Positions 9,158 to 18,676 of a stretch of 64,000 nt of DNA are shown in pieces. The notes beneath the pieces were generated by a model. That model was not told where the DNA came from and did not search any database. It saw only the letters and a program-made list of their open reading frames with translations. Positions within the stretch are counted from its first letter, which is position 1; every line of letters starts with the position of its first letter. The stretch is from Sulfitobacter maritimus (GTDB taxonomy: Bacteria; Pseudomonadota; Alphaproteobacteria; Rhodobacterales; Rhodobacteraceae), in NCBI RefSeq assembly GCF_013346665.1, contig NZ_JABVBB010000021.1, positions 186,001 through 250,000 of the forward strand, written 5' to 3'. The position numbers were made by a program, and so were the translations under genes.

Positions 9158-10210
9158 CTAAGTCGAACTTTCTTCCATTGGCAAAATCACCTTAAATTCA
9201 GCGCCTTCTCCGGGCGCACTGGTGACCTTCATCCGTCCCCGGTGCCGATTCAGGATGTGTTTAACGATCGCCAAGCCAAGCCCGGTGCCACCCAGACTGC
9301 GGCTCCGGTGGCTGTCGACACGGTAGAATCGCTCGGTCAAGCGCGGGATGTGGAGCGGATCAATCCCCGGGCCATGGTCCCTGACGCTCACATGCACCGC
9401 CGCGCCGCGCATGGCGGTGTCTTGGGCGATTATCTGCGCGGTGATCTCGACGCTGTTATCACGGCCACCGTATTTGATCGCATTCTCAATGAGGTTGGTG
9501 AACACTTGCATCAACTGATCCGCATCGCCCAGCACGGTTGCTGCGCTGTTGCCAAGGTTGGGGGCGAGCGTGACACCGCTCTCAGCCGCCACGGGCGCAA
9601 GGTTGCGCAGGGTCGCGTTCAACACATCACGTAGGTCGATCCGCACATCGGGCCGCACCCGCTCTTCGGCCTCGACCCGGCTGAGCGACAGCAGTTCGCC
9701 CACCAGCCGGTTCATGCGTTCTGCCTCCTTGGCCATAATTTCCAGAAAGCGCTCCCGCGCGGCCGTATCGTCCCGCGCTGGCCCTTGCAGCGTCTCGATG
9801 AACCCCATGAGCGCAGTCAGCGGGGTGCGCAACTCGTGGCTGACATTGGCCACAAAGTCCCGGCGCATCTGTCCGGCCTGCGCCATTTCAGTCACGTCGT
9901 TGAAGCTGAGCAAAACCACACCGTCGCGCCCCAAAGGGCGAAGGCTGACGTCATAGGTGGCACCGCTGTCGCCTGCGCCCGTTACAAAGCGCGCCTGCTG
10001 CGGCCCCTCCCCGGCAAAGCATTTCTCTACCGCTGCGACCAGACCGGGCTGCCGCAATGCGGTGATGTAATGCCGCTCCGCCAAACCCTGCCCTAGCAGG
10101 GCTTCGGCTCCGGCGTTCAGCGCGGTGATCCGTTCATTCGCGTTGATCGTCAGGCTCGGCAGCGGCAGCGCCGCGACCAATTCCGTAAGCGTGACAGGCG
10201 TGTCGCCCAT
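9158..10210 (-). CDS. phoR: Phosphate regulon sensor kinase PhoR, apparently cytoplasmic
   Basis: Histidine kinase of 350 residues: PAS domain (about 10-110), HisKA dimerisation domain with the phospho-acceptor His125 in FVANVSHELRTPL, and HATPase domain (about 230-345) with NLIENAIKYG, DHGPGID and GGTGLGLAIVKH. The pst/phoB context identifies it as PhoR. Unlike E. coli PhoR it has no hydrophobic N-terminal helix, so the kinase looks soluble. The start is set at MGDTPVTL, one base after the stop of the upstream gene (TGAcATG); an ATG 60 bp earlier is possible but would overlap that gene. Confidence 0.93.
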   Translation of the reverse strand: MGDTPVTLTELVAALPLPSLTINANERITALNAGAEALLGQGLAERHYITALRQPGLVAAVEKCFAGEGPQQARFVTGAGDSGATYDVSLRPLGRDGVVLLSFNDVTEMAQAGQMRRDFVANVSHELRTPLTALMGFIETLQGPARDDTAARERFLEIMAKEAERMNRLVGELLSLSRVEAEERVRPDVRIDLRDVLNATLRNLAPVAAESGVTLAPNLGNSAATVLGDADQLMQVFTNLIENAIKYGGRDNSVEITAQIIAQDTAMRGAAVHVSVRDHGPGIDPLHIPRLTERFYRVDSHRSRSLGGTGLGLAIVKHILNRHRGRMKVTSAPGEGAEFKVILPMEESST

Positions 10211-10211
10211 G

Positions 10212-10733
10212 TCAAAGCGGTTCGAGATCGCGCCGGAAGCGGGTGGCGTTCTGGGCATAATGTTTGGCACTGGCGGTCAGCGCTTGGATCGCGGCGGCGT
10301 CCAGTTCGCGCACCACCTTGCCCGGCACCCCCATCACCAGCGAACCGTCGGGGATGACCTTGTTCTCGGTAATGAGCGCCCCCGCGCCGATCAGGCAGTT
10401 CTTGCCGATCTTGGCTCCGTTGAGAACCGTGGCCCCCATTCCAATCAGGGTGTTGTCGCCAATAGTACAGCCATGCAGCATGACCTTGTGGCCGATGGTG
10501 CAATCTTCACCCACGGTCAGCGGATAGCCCATATCGGTGTGAAAGACGCAGTTCTCCTGCACATTGCTGCCGCGCCCGACGGTGATCATCTCGTTGTCGC
10601 CGCGCAGAGTGCTGCCAAACCAGACGGACGCCTCCGGGCCGAGGGTTACTTTGCCGATCAGATTGGCATCAGGTGCGACCCAAGCGTCGGGCGAAACATC
10701 GGGGCGGGCGTCGGATAGGGCGTAGAGGGTCAT
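10212..10733 (-). CDS. Gamma-carbonic-anhydrase-like hexapeptide-repeat protein
   Basis: A 173-residue left-handed beta-helix protein built of hexapeptide repeats ([LIV]-G-x4), seen as [32 protein letters not shown] in the centre. Metal-ligand histidines of the gamma-CA family appear in HTDMGYP and GHKVMLHG. Homologues are annotated as YrdA/CaiE-type or carbonic-anhydrase-like proteins, and catalytic activity varies. Its start overlaps the gmk stop by 4 bp and its stop nearly abuts phoR, so gmk, this gene and phoR may be co-transcribed. Confidence 0.85.
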   Translation of the reverse strand: MTLYALSDARPDVSPDAWVAPDANLIGKVTLGPEASVWFGSTLRGDNEMITVGRGSNVQENCVFHTDMGYPLTVGEDCTIGHKVMLHGCTIGDNTLIGMGATVLNGAKIGKNCLIGAGALITENKVIPDGSLVMGVPGKVVRELDAAAIQALTASAKHYAQNATRFRRDLEPL

Positions 10734-11377
10734 TTCAACTCCTGAAATTCAGATTGCAGGCGGCGGACATGGTCTTTGATCGCGGGTTGCTGGCTCAGAC
10801 GCAGCCGCGCGGCGGTGATAATGGATTTCAACCGCGCCTCGGTCTGGTCGAGGTCGTCGTTGATCAGCACAAAATCATAGCCATCCCAGTGGCTGATCTC
10901 ATCCCAGCTTTTGCCCATACGCTTGGCGATGGTCTCAGCATCGTCCTGCCCCCGGCTTTCGAGGCGACGCTTCAGTTCGGTGATCGATGGAGGCAGCAGG
11001 AAGATCGAGAGCGTGTGCGTGTTCAGGTCAGAGTTGCGAATTTGCTGCGCACCCTGCCAGTCGATGTCGAACAGAATATCCTGCCCTTCATCGATCGCCG
11101 CCTGCACCGGCGCTTTGGGAGAGCCGTAGAAATTGCCGAATACATGCGCGTGTTCGAGCATTTCACCTTCGGCCACGGCGTGGCGAAAATCATCTTCGGC
11201 AACAAAGCGGTAATCCTTGCCGTCGACCTCGCCCGGACGCGGCGCACGAGTGGTAGCGGAGACCGAGAAGTTAATCGTCGGGTCCCATTCCCGCAGCGCC
11301 CGCGCCATGGTCGATTTGCCCGCGCCTGAGGGCGAGCTAAGGATGATCAAAAGGCCGCGCCGGCTTTGTTTGCTCAC
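10730..11377 (-). CDS. gmk: Guanylate kinase
   Basis: Phosphorylates GMP to GDP with ATP. The protein has 215 residues, with the P-loop [10 protein letters not shown] at about 14-23, the GMP-binding segment [19 protein letters not shown], and the LID region with RLESRGQDD. It lies 3 bp downstream of yicC, the frequent yicC-gmk pair. Confidence 0.97.
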   Translation of the reverse strand: MSKQSRRGLLIILSSPSGAGKSTMARALREWDPTINFSVSATTRAPRPGEVDGKDYRFVAEDDFRHAVAEGEMLEHAHVFGNFYGSPKAPVQAAIDEGQDILFDIDWQGAQQIRNSDLNTHTLSIFLLPPSITELKRRLESRGQDDAETIAKRMGKSWDEISHWDGYDFVLINDDLDQTEARLKSIITAARLRLSQQPAIKDHVRRLQSEFQELK

Positions 11378-11380
11378 GTC

Positions 11381-12271
11381 TTACTCCACATTCTGTACTT
11401 GTTCGCGCATCTGGTCGATCACGGCTTTCAGCGCCAGACCGACCGTCGTCAATTCGCTGCTCTGCGCTTTGGAGCAGAGCGTGTTCGCTTCGCGGTTGAA
11501 TTCCTGCATCAGGAAATCCAGCTTGCGCCCGACCGGGCCACCCTGCTCCAGCAAATCGCGTGCGGCTGTGACATGCACCGCAAGCCGGTCAATCTCTTCG
11601 GTAACATCGGATTTGACTGCGATCAGCGCCAATTCCTGCGCCACCCTGTCGGCATCCGTGCCATCGCTGTTGTCCAAGACCCGCGCAAGGTTGCGCTTTA
11701 GGGCTGCGGCCATGTCGTCTTTGCGCGTCTCCGCCAAGGCGGCTGCCTTATTGGATAGGGTTTCGATCTCGATAAGCTGGTCTTGCATCACCTGCGCCAA
11801 TGCAGCGCCTTCGGCCTCGCGCATGGCGTTGAATTTCGTCAGAAGTTCCGTGAACTCGGCCAGCAAAGTGCTGCGCAGACCATCCGTGTCCTGCGTGTCC
11901 TCCGTCTGCTCCAGCACGCCGCGCAGGGTCAGCAGATCGGTCGCCCGCGACGGGGCGAGCGACACGCCAGCATCCATCGCGCGGGCTTCGATCTGGTGCA
12001 AGGCGGCAAGCAGCGCATCGACCTGCGCGGTGTTCACCTGTAGCGCCCCATCGCTTTCACTGCGCGAGATGCGCAGGTTACAAGTGATATTGCCCCGCGC
12101 GGCTGCCGCTGTCAGCGCCTTGCGCAACGCGGTTTCCAATCCGTCGATCCAGTCCGGCACACGCAGACGCAGGTCCAGCCCCTTGCCATTGACTGCGCGC
12201 AACTCCCACGACCAGTTCCAGGTCTCATAGCTGCCCGAGCCTGCTGCAAAACCTGTCATAGACCTGATCAT
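11381..12271 (-). CDS. yicC: YicC family endoribonuclease/stress protein
   Basis: YicC/YloC family (N-terminal YicC domain, C-terminal DUF1732). E. coli YicC has been described as an endoribonuclease acting on sRNA such as RyhB. The start is set at MIRSMTGFA, the family's conserved opening; an ATG five codons upstream is less likely. The C-terminal region has the conserved KLDFLMQEFNREANTL and SKAQSSELT. 296 residues, normal length. Confidence 0.93.
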   Translation of the reverse strand: MIRSMTGFAAGSGSYETWNWSWELRAVNGKGLDLRLRVPDWIDGLETALRKALTAAAARGNITCNLRISRSESDGALQVNTAQVDALLAALHQIEARAMDAGVSLAPSRATDLLTLRGVLEQTEDTQDTDGLRSTLLAEFTELLTKFNAMREAEGAALAQVMQDQLIEIETLSNKAAALAETRKDDMAAALKRNLARVLDNSDGTDADRVAQELALIAVKSDVTEEIDRLAVHVTAARDLLEQGGPVGRKLDFLMQEFNREANTLCSKAQSSELTTVGLALKAVIDQMREQVQNVE

Positions 12272-12490
12272 TGGCGTGTTTCCCATTCTGGCGGATGTCT
12301 TGCCTTACGGTGAAACCGGCAAAGGGAGCAAGCCCTTCGGCCAGAAAGGGCGGCTGACCAACGGACGCTGCGCGTTAACCAATTGGGGTAAAATCTGGAG
12401 AATTCCGGCCTCTCCTGCCCTATTAATGACTTGGTAATGATTGCGAACCAACCGCCGGGGGTGTGCGGCGCAATGGGAAGGGTGAGTGTG

Positions 12491-13174
12491 ATGGACAAGA
12501 CAGGCCAGAAGGCGCAAAATGTGATCCGCATGGCAGATCACCGGACATACGAAGGCTATGGCCCGCTGGCGCAGGTCGAGGCCTATTGGGAAGCATTGCG
12601 CGGCAACAGGCTGATGCCCTGCCGCTCGGACATTGATCCCCGCGGGATTGAGGACGCTTTGCCCTATGCTTTTATCCTTGAACGTGTGGCGCCGGGGGTG
12701 GCGCGGCTGCGCATCGCAGGCACGCATCTGCGCGAGTTGATGGGGATGGAGGTGCGCGGCATGCCGATCACGTCGTTCTTCACCAACGCGGCCCGTCCTT
12801 TGGCCAGTGAGGCGCTGGAAGAGGTTTTTCAACTGCCGAGCCAGACCACGCTGCACCTCAATGCCGCTGGGTCTTATGGCAAGCCGTCGCTTGAAGCGCG
12901 GATGTTGCTGATGCCGTTGAAAAGTGATTTGGGCGATGTGAGCCGTGCGCTCGGGTGTTTGGTGGCGATGGGTCAGATTGGCAAAACACCGCGCCGGTTT
13001 GATCTCACCCATCAAGAACGTCGTGGCAGCCTTACCCGCCCGGTGACGCCCTTGACCAGAGAACCGATTTCCGGTGGAAAGCAGGGATTTGCCGAAGAAA
13101 AGCAACCCTTTGGGCGCGCCACCTCTCGGCGGCTGCCCCCCTATCTGCGTGTGGTGAAATCCAACGAGGAGTGA
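12491..13174 (+). CDS. PAS-domain protein (PF07310-like), unknown function
   Basis: A 227-residue cytoplasmic protein whose first about 160 residues resemble the PAS_5 family found in alphaproteobacteria, with the pattern YWEALRGNRLMPCRSDIDPRGIED given here as its core LMPCRSDIDP. The C-terminal about 60 residues are basic and low-complexity and have no domain I recognise. There is no signal peptide or kinase domain. The ATG at 12491 is preceded by GGGAAGGG; a GTG 9 bp earlier is an alternative. It stands alone, convergent with the DAHP synthase gene. Confidence 0.8.
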   Translation: MDKTGQKAQNVIRMADHRTYEGYGPLAQVEAYWEALRGNRLMPCRSDIDPRGIEDALPYAFILERVAPGVARLRIAGTHLRELMGMEVRGMPITSFFTNAARPLASEALEEVFQLPSQTTLHLNAAGSYGKPSLEARMLLMPLKSDLGDVSRALGCLVAMGQIGKTPRRFDLTHQERRGSLTRPVTPLTREPISGGKQGFAEEKQPFGRATSRRLPPYLRVVKSNEE

Positions 13175-13218
13175 CCGCGTCTTCAGTTTGACCACTCGCT
13201 TTCGGGCTAGGGGTCTTA

Positions 13219-13257
13219 GACGCCGCTGTGCAGAATGCCAGCGGCGTCCGTTGTCTT
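13219..13257. terminator. Terminator hairpin between convergent genes
   Basis: A 10-bp perfect stem (GACGCCGCTG / CAGCGGCGTC) with an inner GCA/TGC pair and a GAA loop lies between the PAS protein and DAHP synthase genes, followed by CGTTGTCTTT on the plus strand. Confidence 0.7.
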
Positions 13258-13267
13258 TAGCGCCGCC

Positions 13268-14638
13268 TTATCCTGCCGCACGCGTCGTCTGAGTCGAACG
13301 GCGGTTCGACAGTTCCTCGGCGACCAAGAACGCCAGCTCCAGCGATTGGCTGGCGTTGAGGCGCGGATCGCAGGCGGTGTGGTAGCGGTCAGACAGGTCT
13401 TCGTCGCTTACCGCGCGGACGCCGCCGGTGCATTCGGTCACATCTTGGCCAGTCATCTCAAAATGCACACCGCCGGGGACGGTGCCTTCGGCGTTATGCA
13501 CGGCGAAGAACTCATGCACTTCGCGCAGCACCGAATCGAAGGGCCGGGTTTTGTAGCCGCTCGACGACTTGATCGTGTTGCCGTGCATCGCGTCACAGGT
13601 CCAGACGACATTTGCGCCCTCTTCCTGCACCGCTTTGACCAGACGCGGCAGGTGATCGCCCACCTGCCCCGCGCCAAAGCGCGAGATCAGCGTCAGGCGG
13701 CCTTCTTCGTTGTCGGGGTTCAGCTTGGCCATCAACTTCTTGAGGTCATCGCTGGTCATCGACGGGCCGCATTTCAAACCGATCGGGTTCTGCACACCGC
13801 GGGCAAACTCCACATGCGCCCCGTCAGGCTGCCGCGTGCGGTCGCCGATCCAGATCATATGGCCCGAACCCGCCAGCCATTTGCCGGTCTGGCTGTCACG
13901 GCGGCAGAGCGCCTCTTCGTATTCCAGTAGCAAGGCTTCGTGGCTGGTGTAGAACTCCACCGATTGCAGCGTATGCGCGGTTTCCGAGGTCACGCCAGCG
14001 GCGGCCATGAAATCCAGCGTGTCGGAGATGCGGTTGGCGATCTCACGGTATTTCTCGGCCTTTTCGTCATCGGTAAAGCCCAAGGTCCAACCATGCACCT
14101 GATGCACATCAGCGTAGCCACCTGTCGAGAACGCGCGCAGCAGGTTCAGCGTCGCGGCGGCCTGTGTATAGGCACGCAACATCTTTTGCGGATCGGGGAC
14201 GCGCGCAGCCTCGTTAAAGGCCAGATCATTGATGATGTCGCCCCGGTAGCTGGGCAGTTCCACGCCATCGACCACTTCAGTCGCTGCCGAACGCGGCTTG
14301 GCGAATTGGCCAGCCATACGGCCCAGTTTAATCACCGGCACCTTGGCCCCATGGGTCAGCACGATGGCCATCTGCAACATTACTTTGAACGTGTCGCGGA
14401 TGGCGTCAGAGCTGAACTGTTCAAAGCTTTCGGCGCAATCGCCACCTTGCAACAAGAACGCTTCGCCTCGGCCCGCAGCACCAAGATGTTTCTTCAGTCG
14501 GCGCGCTTCACCCGCAAAGACGAGGACGGGATATCGCGCAAGCTGTTCCTCGACCGCCTGCAACGCAGCTTGGTCGGGGTAATCAGGCATCTGAACGCGC
14601 GGTTTGCTGCGCCAGCTTGAAGTGCTCCAGTCTGTCAT
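13268..14638 (-). CDS. 3-deoxy-7-phosphoheptulonate synthase, class II
   Basis: First enzyme of the shikimate pathway: condenses phosphoenolpyruvate and erythrose 4-phosphate. At 456 residues it matches the class II (plant/AroH-II type) family. Signatures seen are [12 protein letters not shown], the Mn-ligand Cys in it, [27 protein letters not shown] and [10 protein letters not shown]. The start is [13 protein letters not shown] with GGAGA eight bases upstream; a much longer open frame upstream is not coding. Allosteric control cannot be read from sequence. Confidence 0.96.
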   Translation of the reverse strand: MTDWSTSSWRSKPRVQMPDYPDQAALQAVEEQLARYPVLVFAGEARRLKKHLGAAGRGEAFLLQGGDCAESFEQFSSDAIRDTFKVMLQMAIVLTHGAKVPVIKLGRMAGQFAKPRSAATEVVDGVELPSYRGDIINDLAFNEAARVPDPQKMLRAYTQAAATLNLLRAFSTGGYADVHQVHGWTLGFTDDEKAEKYREIANRISDTLDFMAAAGVTSETAHTLQSVEFYTSHEALLLEYEEALCRRDSQTGKWLAGSGHMIWIGDRTRQPDGAHVEFARGVQNPIGLKCGPSMTSDDLKKLMAKLNPDNEEGRLTLISRFGAGQVGDHLPRLVKAVQEEGANVVWTCDAMHGNTIKSSSGYKTRPFDSVLREVHEFFAVHNAEGTVPGGVHFEMTGQDVTECTGGVRAVSDEDLSDRYHTACDPRLNASQSLELAFLVAEELSNRRSTQTTRAAG

Positions 14639-14827
14639 CGTCTGTTCTCCGCTCAACTTACCGAAACTTTGGCTCCGGTCAGCTTCCCCTATATAAAAGT
14701 GCGGGGAAAGTGGCCAGAAGTGAAATGCGCACTCTTGACGTTGCGACAGGGCCATGAACAAAGTTCGCCGCAAGTCTGATAACCGTGGCACTGCCGTCAG
14801 ACACGATTTGATTTGAAAGACGCCGCG

Positions 14828-15832
14828 ATGTCCCAACCACGCCCGGCCACCCGCATCCCCCGCGACACCGACAAACCCCGGCGTTTTGTCTTTGTGCTGC
14901 TTGAGAATTTTACGCTTCTCAGCTTCGCCTCTGCGGTCGAATGTTTGCGGATCGCTAACCGTATGATGGGGCGTGAGGCCTATGTTTGGCAAGTGGTCGG
15001 AGAAGATGGCGGGACTTGCACCTGTTCGGCGGGCGCGGTTTTTGCATTGGACGCGGGGCTTGAGGACCTGTCCCGCGATGATACGGTGATGATCTGCGGC
15101 GGCATTGATGTGCAAGCCGCGACGACCAAAAAGCTCTTGGCTTGGCTGCGTCGCGAGGCCCGCAAGGGGCTTATTGTCGGCGGGCTTTGCACAGCGGCGC
15201 ATACTTTGGCCAAAGCCGGGTTGCTCGACGGCAAGCGGGCGACGATCCATTGGGAAAATCAGGATAGTTTTGCCGAGGATTTTGAGGAAGTATCCCTCAC
15301 CAAATCAGTTTTTGTGGCAGACGGAAATCGGCTAACCACCGCCGGTGGCACCTCCTCTTTAGACTTGATGCTCAAGCTCATTGCGGATGACCACGGCGAA
15401 GAGATCGCAAATGCTGTGGCGGATCAGCTGATCTACGCCTCTATCCGAACCGATCAGGACACGCAGCGTCTTTCAGTTCCGACACGGATCGGCGTGCGTC
15501 ACCCCAAGCTGAGCCAAGTGATCCATCAGATGGAAAGCAATATTGAAGAGCCGGTCAGCCCCTCCATCCTCGCGCAAGAAGTTGGCATGTCGACCCGGCA
15601 GTTAGAGCGGCTGTTCCGTCGTTATCTGAACCGGTCGCCAAAACGCTACTACATGGAACTGCGCCTGCAAAAAGCGCGGAACCTGCTGATGCAGACCGAT
15701 ATGAGCGTGATTAACGTGGCTTTAGCCTGCGGCTTTGCCTCGCCCTCGCATTTTTCCAAATGCTACCGTGCGCATTATGAGACGACACCTTATCGCGAGC
15801 GCGGCAGCCATGCGACAAGACCCAGCGGCTAG
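14828..15832 (+). CDS. GlxA/GbdR-type AraC family transcriptional regulator
   Basis: A 334-residue regulator with an N-terminal DJ-1/PfpI-like domain (about 15-190, [10 protein letters not shown] and [13 protein letters not shown] at the nucleophile elbow) and a C-terminal AraC double HTH (about 225-325, [14 protein letters not shown] and [17 protein letters not shown]). This architecture includes the choline/glycine betaine regulator GbdR and carnitine regulator CdhR, but the effector here is unknown. It is divergent from DAHP synthase. The stop TAG shares the palindrome CTAG with the stop of the convergent sugar dehydrogenase gene. An upstream TTG at 14813 is less likely as start. Confidence 0.9.
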   Translation: MSQPRPATRIPRDTDKPRRFVFVLLENFTLLSFASAVECLRIANRMMGREAYVWQVVGEDGGTCTCSAGAVFALDAGLEDLSRDDTVMICGGIDVQAATTKKLLAWLRREARKGLIVGGLCTAAHTLAKAGLLDGKRATIHWENQDSFAEDFEEVSLTKSVFVADGNRLTTAGGTSSLDLMLKLIADDHGEEIANAVADQLIYASIRTDQDTQRLSVPTRIGVRHPKLSQVIHQMESNIEEPVSPSILAQEVGMSTRQLERLFRRYLNRSPKRYYMELRLQKARNLLMQTDMSVINVALACGFASPSHFSKCYRAHYETTPYRERGSHATRPSG

Positions 15833-16917
15833 GGCGTGATGCGGTAAACCGTGCCGTTGTCTTCCGAAATAAACCAGATCCCGCCTTCCGGCCCTTCGAC
15901 CACATCGCGCACGCGGGCGGTCTCGGGGGTTTTGATTTGCTCAACTTCCTCCAGCGGATCACCGGACAGGCGCGCGATATAGTCGAACTTCAGTGACCCG
16001 ACAAATATATCGCCTTTCCAGTCGGGAAATTGCGCGCCGGAATAGACCATAAGCCCTGCCGGCGCGATGGAGGGGTCCCAGTAGAATTCGGGCTGCTCCA
16101 TCCCCTCTTTCGCGGTGCCCTCACCGATTTTCTCGCCCGAATAATGCTCCCCGAAAGAGATTACCGGCCAGCCGTAGTTCGCGCCTTTGGTAATGCGGTT
16201 TACCTCATCGCCGCCTTTGGCCCCATGTTCGGACACCCAGAGCCGACCCTCAAGGTCCAACCCGGCGCCTTGCGGGTTGCGGTGGCCATAGGACCAGATT
16301 TCAGGCAGCACATCAGGCATGTCGATAAAGGGGTTGTCATCCGGCACGGAGCCATCGCGGTTCACCCGGATTATGCTGCCGTTGTGGGTGCTGCGGTCTT
16401 GGGCAGCGGGCCGGTTGCCGCGCTCTCCGATCGTCAACAGCAGCGTGCCATCGGGCGCTTCGACCACGCGCGAGCCAAAATGCTGACCGCCAGAGCTGCC
16501 GGGTTTCATGGCGAAAAGCTCGGTGACATCTTCCAGTTGTTTGGCATCATCGGACAAACGTGCGCTGGCCAAAGCTGTCCCCGCGCCACCACCCTCTTGA
16601 GGTTTGGCATAGGTGAGGAACAACATCCGGCTTTGCTCAAAATCCCGCGCGAGGGTGATGTCGAGCAGGCCGCCCTGCCCCACGACGGCAACCTCCGGCA
16701 GACCGGAAACGTCGTGACGGGTGTCACTCTTTTGATAGATCAGCCGCCCCGCCTTTTCTGTCACCAGCAGCCCGCCATCTGGCAACGGCGCGACACCCCA
16801 TGGGCCTTGCAAGTCTTCAATCATGGGCTCGATGGTCAGCGCCTTTGCCACATTGGACAATCCAACGGTACTGAGTGCGGCAAAGGTCACTGTGGCGATT
16901 GTGCGGGGGATAGACAT
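15829..16917 (-). CDS. PQQ-dependent sugar dehydrogenase (YliI/Asd-like)
   Basis: Secreted six-bladed beta-propeller of the soluble aldose dehydrogenase family that oxidises sugars with PQQ. The start is MSIPRTIATVT with AAAGGAGCC before it; residues 1-26 form a signal peptide. Family motifs: GPWGVAPLPDGGLLVTE near the mature N-terminus, HFGSRV, IWSYGHRNPQGA and WVSEHGAKGGDEVN. 362 residues. No PQQ biosynthesis genes are nearby. It overlaps the AraC-type gene by three bases at its stop. Confidence 0.92.
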   Translation of the reverse strand: MSIPRTIATVTFAALSTVGLSNVAKALTIEPMIEDLQGPWGVAPLPDGGLLVTEKAGRLIYQKSDTRHDVSGLPEVAVVGQGGLLDITLARDFEQSRMLFLTYAKPQEGGGAGTALASARLSDDAKQLEDVTELFAMKPGSSGGQHFGSRVVEAPDGTLLLTIGERGNRPAAQDRSTHNGSIIRVNRDGSVPDDNPFIDMPDVLPEIWSYGHRNPQGAGLDLEGRLWVSEHGAKGGDEVNRITKGANYGWPVISFGEHYSGEKIGEGTAKEGMEQPEFYWDPSIAPAGLMVYSGAQFPDWKGDIFVGSLKFDYIARLSGDPLEEVEQIKTPETARVRDVVEGPEGGIWFISEDNGTVYRITP

Positions 16918-17025
16918 GACGGCTCCTTTAAGACTGGACGCTGTACCACTGGATGTAGCCACGCCCTGCGCCCTGTCCACTCAGGTCGATAAAGCGCGCA
17001 ACAAGCCGCCTGCGCAAAACTGAGA

Positions 17026-17046
17026 TAAATCGCCTTTTCTTTTCCG
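17026..17046 (+). repeat. 17-bp upstream element, copy 1 (before the LivK-type gene)
   Basis: TAAATCGCCTTTTCTTT lies 57 bp before the substrate-binding-protein start. A 16/17 match (TAAATCGACTTTTCTTT) occurs at 18347, again about 84 bp upstream of a start codon with a GGGAGAGA ribosome-binding site. It may be a shared promoter or operator. Confidence 0.5.
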
Positions 17047-17102
17047 AAACCACGACCTAACGTCCCTTTAGAACGAAAGTTCAACTAAGGGAGAGAAACC
17101 AA

Positions 17103-18287
17103 ATGAAAAAAATTCTGATGGCCACAACGGCTGTTGCTCTGCTGGCCACTGGCGCTCATGCGGAAGACACGAAACTCGGCATCCTGCTGGGCTTCACCGG
17201 CCCGCTGGAATCGCTGGCCAATGACATGGCAGCCGGTGCCGAACTCGCGATTGCCGAAGTCAACGAATCCGGCCTGTTCCTCGATGGTGCCACCGTTTCG
17301 TCTGAGCGTGGCGACACGGGCTGTATCGACGCGGGCCTTGCTGTGGCCTCTGCTGAGCGTCTGATCACCTCCGACCGCGTCAAAGGCATCGTCGGCGGCA
17401 TGTGCTCGGGTGAGACAACGGCTTCGCTGCAAAACGTTGCCATTCCGAACGGCATCGTGATGATTTCGCCTTCCGCGACATCTCCGGCGCTGTCGACCGT
17501 TGAAGACAACGGTCTGTTCTTCCGGACATCGCCATCGGACGCGCGTCAGGGTCAGGTCATGGCCGATATCCTGAACGACCGTGGCATCAAAGAAGTCGCC
17601 GTCACCTATACCAACAACGACTATGGTAAAGGTCTGGCCGACAGCTTTGAGACCGCGTTCAAGGAATCCGGCGGCACCGTCACCATCAACACATCGCATG
17701 AAGACGGCAAAGCGGACTACTCCGCCGAAGTCGGCGCGCTGGCCTCCGCCGGTGGGGAAGTGCTGATCGTTGCTGGCTACGTTGACCAAGGTGGTGCGGG
17801 CATCGTGAACGGTGCGCTGGACGCAGGCGCGTTTGACACCTTCATGTTCCCCGACGGCATGGTCTCCGACACGCTGGAAGAGAAATTCGCCGAAAGCGCG
17901 GATGGCTCCTTTGGTCAGAACCCAAGTGCGGCTGGCGAAGGCCCCGACACCTACAAGAAGATGGGCGAAGAAGCCGGTTTCGAGCCGACCAACGCCTTCT
18001 CGCCTGAATCCTATGACGCGGCAGCGTTGATTCTGCTGGCCATGCAGGCCGCAGGCTCCAACGATCCGGCGGAGTATAAGGAAAAGGTGATGGAAGTCGC
18101 CAACGCACCGGGTGAAAAAATCCTGCCGGGTGAACTGGGCAAAGCGCTTCAGATCATCAAAGACGGCGGCGATGTCGACTACGTCGGTGCTTCGGCTGTT
18201 GAGCTGATCGGACCGGGCGAGAGCGCGGGCAGCTACCGCGAGATCGAGATGAAAGACGGCAAGATGGTCACGGTCGGCTACCGCTGA
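17103..18287 (+). CDS. Branched-chain amino acid-type ABC transporter substrate-binding protein
   Basis: Periplasmic LivK/Peripla_BP_6 protein of 394 residues with a signal peptide (1-20, MKKILMATTAVALLATGAHA). The mature N-terminus KLGILLGFTGPL and the ligand region SPSATSPALS are typical of the family. Ligand identity is not certain: LIV-type systems also import amides, urea and aromatic acids. A strong site (AGGGAGAG) precedes the ATG, and a terminator at 18312-18345 probably separates its high expression from livG onwards. Confidence 0.92.
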   Translation: MKKILMATTAVALLATGAHAEDTKLGILLGFTGPLESLANDMAAGAELAIAEVNESGLFLDGATVSSERGDTGCIDAGLAVASAERLITSDRVKGIVGGMCSGETTASLQNVAIPNGIVMISPSATSPALSTVEDNGLFFRTSPSDARQGQVMADILNDRGIKEVAVTYTNNDYGKGLADSFETAFKESGGTVTINTSHEDGKADYSAEVGALASAGGEVLIVAGYVDQGGAGIVNGALDAGAFDTFMFPDGMVSDTLEEKFAESADGSFGQNPSAAGEGPDTYKKMGEEAGFEPTNAFSPESYDAAALILLAMQAAGSNDPAEYKEKVMEVANAPGEKILPGELGKALQIIKDGGDVDYVGASAVELIGPGESAGSYREIEMKDGKMVTVGYR

Positions 18288-18311
18288 TCTTTGATCCATT
18301 GAACCAAGCTG

Positions 18312-18345
18312 GGCCCGGTCGCAATGCGATCGGGCCTTTGCTTTT
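18312..18345 (+). terminator. Terminator/attenuator after the LIV substrate-binding gene
   Basis: An 11-bp stem (GGCCCGGTCGC / GCGATCGGGCC, one G-U pair) with loop AAT is followed by TTTGCTTTT. It lies 25 bp after the stop and should keep binding-protein transcripts in excess over the transporter subunits. Confidence 0.8.
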
Positions 18346-18346
18346 G

Positions 18347-18366
18347 TAAATCGACTTTTCTTTCGC
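18347..18366 (+). repeat. 17-bp upstream element, copy 2 (before the small ORF and livG)
   Basis: TAAATCGACTTTTCTTT, differing by one base from copy 1 at 17026. It starts directly after the terminator and could provide a second promoter for the small ORF and livGFHM. Confidence 0.5.
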
Positions 18367-18430
18367 AAGCACTGCCACTACAACCCGCTGCGCGAGGATG
18401 TGGGAAACACGTCCCGTTAGGGAGAGACAG

Positions 18431-18589
18431 ATGAATAACTATGTGATGGCCGCACAGGCCATGGCTTTTCGCGCGGGAGGCGCAAAAGCAGACACTCGCG
18501 TTGCGTTTCGCGCCAAGTTCACGGCGCAGACGCGTTTTCAGTGTCATCTGACCAAAACGGTCCCTTTCCAATATCGTATCTCGCTGTAA
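18431..18589 (+). CDS. Possible 52-residue small protein in the liv locus
   Basis: An ATG preceded by TTAGGGAGAGACAG, nearly the ribosome-binding context of the upstream LivK-type gene, opens a 52-residue frame rich in Ala, Arg and Phe. It has no membrane helix and matches no family I know. It could be a real small protein, a leader peptide for livG, or the remains of a duplicated binding-protein start. Coding status is uncertain. Confidence 0.3.
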   Translation: MNNYVMAAQAMAFRAGGAKADTRVAFRAKFTAQTRFQCHLTKTVPFQYRISL

Positions 18590-18676
18590 TCATGGGCGCA
18601 GTCCGACATTCGGACGACGCGTGACGTAACGACCAATAAAAACCAGCCACAAGGTGGCGGACACGGGGATGGACAT

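Noticed and set aside
12305-13195. 296-codon minus-strand ORF over the PAS protein
   Set aside because: The plus-strand PAS protein has a start site and recognisable fold; the minus frame has neither.
17085-18368. 427-codon minus-strand ORF over the LivK-type gene
   Set aside because: Shadow frame; it also crosses the terminator of the real gene.
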